64,000 nucleotides of DNA. Origin: Muribaculaceae bacterium Isolate-110 (HZI) (GTDB taxonomy: Bacteria > Bacteroidota > Bacteroidia > Bacteroidales > Muribaculaceae). The position numbers and the translations under genes were made by a program. Shown piece after piece: positions 62,815-64,000 of this stretch. How positions within the stretch are numbered: the stretch's first letter is position 1; each line of letters opens with the position of its first letter. The notes under the pieces are model-generated. The model was not told the DNA's origin, did not search any database, and saw only the letters and a program-made list of their open reading frames with translations. The DNA is taken from NCBI GenBank assembly GCA_003762875.1, contig RIBL01000013.1, positions 26,671 through 90,670 on the forward strand, written 5' to 3'.

Positions 62815-63735
62815 ATGAGATTTAAGCATAAAATATCAAATATAATTACATTACATATATTCATTGCTTTTATTGCAATGAATATATGTAGCGTTGGATG
62901 TATTCCCCAAAACGAAAAAGACGATTATATATCTATTATCAATCAATTTGTGGGTAATAAGATAATTATACCATCAAAATATGTGTATAATATACAAGAA
63001 ACAACTTTTGATTATGACATGACTGAATCTGACTATAAGGTCATAACATTCATTGACGAGTCTGACTGTACAACATGTAAATTAAAACTCCAAGAATGGG
63101 ATGACATCATAAACAATTGGAAATCATCAATTGATACATCTATAAGTTTTTTGATGATATTAAATACTTCTAATAATGTATCCTTATTACCATATATAAT
63201 TGCCAACAACTTTTGTCACCCCATCGTATTTGATAAAAACGCAATGTTTAAAAAAATAAATAATATACCAAACAATTCTAAATGTCATACATTTCTACTT
63301 GATGACAATAATATAATACTCGCCATTGGTGACCCGGTGTTAAATCCACAAATAAGAAAACTATTTAACCAAATCATAAATAAGGACTTTGAATCCTCCC
63401 CAAATTTTAATCAAGAGGCTGCAGATAACAGCATATTTCTATGTTCTATGCATTCAATTCCATTAGGAATTCTAACAATTAACAATCCCAAATCATTCTC
63501 ATTTGAATTAAAAAACAGAACAAATAATACAATAAGCATAGAAGAAATAATAACTTCATGTAATTGTATTAAAGCATCCGTTTCTACCAATAATATATAT
63601 CCTAATAATACTTCCACTCTAAATATAACCTTACAGCCAACCATAAAAACCAATACCATCTCGCAATATATTGACATATTCTATAACGGTTACTCAATTC
63701 CCGAACGTTTTTATTTAAACGGATATATGCGCTGA
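62815..63735 (+). CDS. DUF1573-containing lipoprotein with thioredoxin-like region
   Basis: The 306-residue protein has a lipobox signal peptide (MNICSVGC). The middle region has VITFIDESDCTTCKLKLQEWDD near 85 (C-x-x-C, thioredoxin-like) and IILAIGDPVLNP near 165. The C-terminal DUF1573 immunoglobulin-like domain has SFELKNRTNNTISIEEIITSCNCIKASVS near 235. It follows the propeller lipoprotein by 36 nt. Such pairs accompany NVEALA peptides; the C-x-x-C could handle disulfides of the Cys-rich peptide (inference). Confidence 0.75.
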   Translation: MRFKHKISNIITLHIFIAFIAMNICSVGCIPQNEKDDYISIINQFVGNKIIIPSKYVYNIQETTFDYDMTESDYKVITFIDESDCTTCKLKLQEWDDIINNWKSSIDTSISFLMILNTSNNVSLLPYIIANNFCHPIVFDKNAMFKKINNIPNNSKCHTFLLDDNNIILAIGDPVLNPQIRKLFNQIINKDFESSPNFNQEAADNSIFLCSMHSIPLGILTINNPKSFSFELKNRTNNTISIEEIITSCNCIKASVSTNNIYPNNTSTLNITLQPTIKTNTISQYIDIFYNGYSIPERFYLNGYMR

Positions 63736-63767
63736 CGTTTTTATTCTAATCCCTTGATTCATATTTT

Positions 63768-63875
63768 ATGGTATATTCTACAAGGACACGTTTATATAAT
63801 CATATTAGGGTATTATGCATTCTATTTGCCATATCACTCATCAGCAGTCGGTCATATGCCGACGAGAAAACGTGA
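63768..63875 (+). pseudogene. 35-residue signal-peptide ORF, probably a broken gene
   Basis: ATG 63768 reads into a signal peptide (VLCILFAISLISSRSYADEKT) and stops right after the cleavage site. A second frame (GAT ACT GTT...) continues for 12 codons. It looks like the start of an exported protein cut off by a frameshift or recombination; the GC content rises again here. Confidence 0.4.
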
Positions 63876-63916
63876 TACTGTTTCTTTGAGTGTGTCTGAC
63901 GCCTGCCACTAAAAAA

Positions 63917-63943
63917 AGGACCAGTCAAATTTTGACCGGTCCT
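63917..63943. terminator. Hairpin at the right edge
   Basis: AGGACC-a-GTCAAA pairs with TTTGAC-c-GGTCCT, after an A7 run. Beyond it 63944-64000 shows only an ATG at 63988 that opens a frame cut by the edge, too short to call. Confidence 0.6.
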
Positions 63944-64000
63944 GGCAAGTTTGTAATTTTAGGTGACCAAACTTAAAATTCAAACTAATGGATTTGACAA

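Noticed and set aside
1..64000. tRNA, rRNA or tmRNA genes
   Set aside because: No cloverleaf, TTCGA-type T-arm with matching acceptor stem, or rRNA core sequence was recognised by eye; a covariance scan would settle this.

Overview
The window looks like a chromosome segment of a gut-type Bacteroidales, most likely close to Muribaculaceae (inference). Supporting signs are TAnnTTTG -7 promoter boxes, several with TTTG 19-21 nt upstream, a UpxY-controlled capsule locus, and Bacteroidota families such as DUF4271, DUF5683, DUF4836, DUF2851, Hc1 histone and NVEALA. Genes are GC-rich with compact operons. The last 2.8 kb is conspicuously AT-rich. I saw no rRNA, tRNA, CRISPR array or complete insertion sequence.

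Layout. 1-3.6 kb (minus): housekeeping run DUF4271-hemD-rnpA-yidD-TatD hydrolase, and a LOG-family gene. 3.7-6.7 kb (minus): four phage-type genes including a P22/crAss-like portal protein, bracketed by copies of a dispersed repeat. 7-9.9 kb: bioB, a ThiF/MoeB-like gene and a MetE-C-like protein. 10-33.5 kb: a Wzx/Wzy-type capsular polysaccharide locus with UpxY antiterminator, Wza- and Wzc-like export proteins, flippase, EpsG-like polymerase, seven glycosyltransferases, pyruvyl- and acyltransferases, a phosphoglycosyl transferase, a sugar aminotransferase and a membrane dehydratase. A 408-bp near-palindrome lies inside it. 33.6-35.5 kb: an outer-membrane protein with an OmpA-like end. 36-47.5 kb: nifJ (PFOR), a SIS isomerase, a degenerate PfkB kinase, a TPR protein, ribH, DUF2851, a second TPR protein, a glycosyltransferase and recA. 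47.9-50 kb: a candidate small RNA, a 28-residue ORF, an M16 peptidase and an Hc1 histone-like gene. 50.1-54.4 kb (minus): an intact large terminase preceded by an 806-aa phage-type protein. 54.5-61.2 kb (minus): mdh, an ABC permease and ATPase, a DUF4836 lipoprotein, a GNAT-like protein and a kinase-like membrane protein. 61.5-63.7 kb (plus, AT-rich): an NVEALA-type exported peptide, a propeller lipoprotein and a DUF1573 lipoprotein.

Most interesting: the portal locus and the terminase locus lie about 44 kb apart among host genes. Both are intact, on the same strand, and of host-like composition. Both are preceded by the same bipartite promoter: a CATTATCGCACCTTTT box and a TAAnTTTGCATC box in identical 45-bp registers (minus strand of 6685-6729 and 54414-54458). 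Dispersed, co-regulated packaging genes without a prophage around them are what a domesticated phage machine, for example a gene transfer agent, would look like. Capsid and tail genes are not in the window, so this remains a hypothesis.
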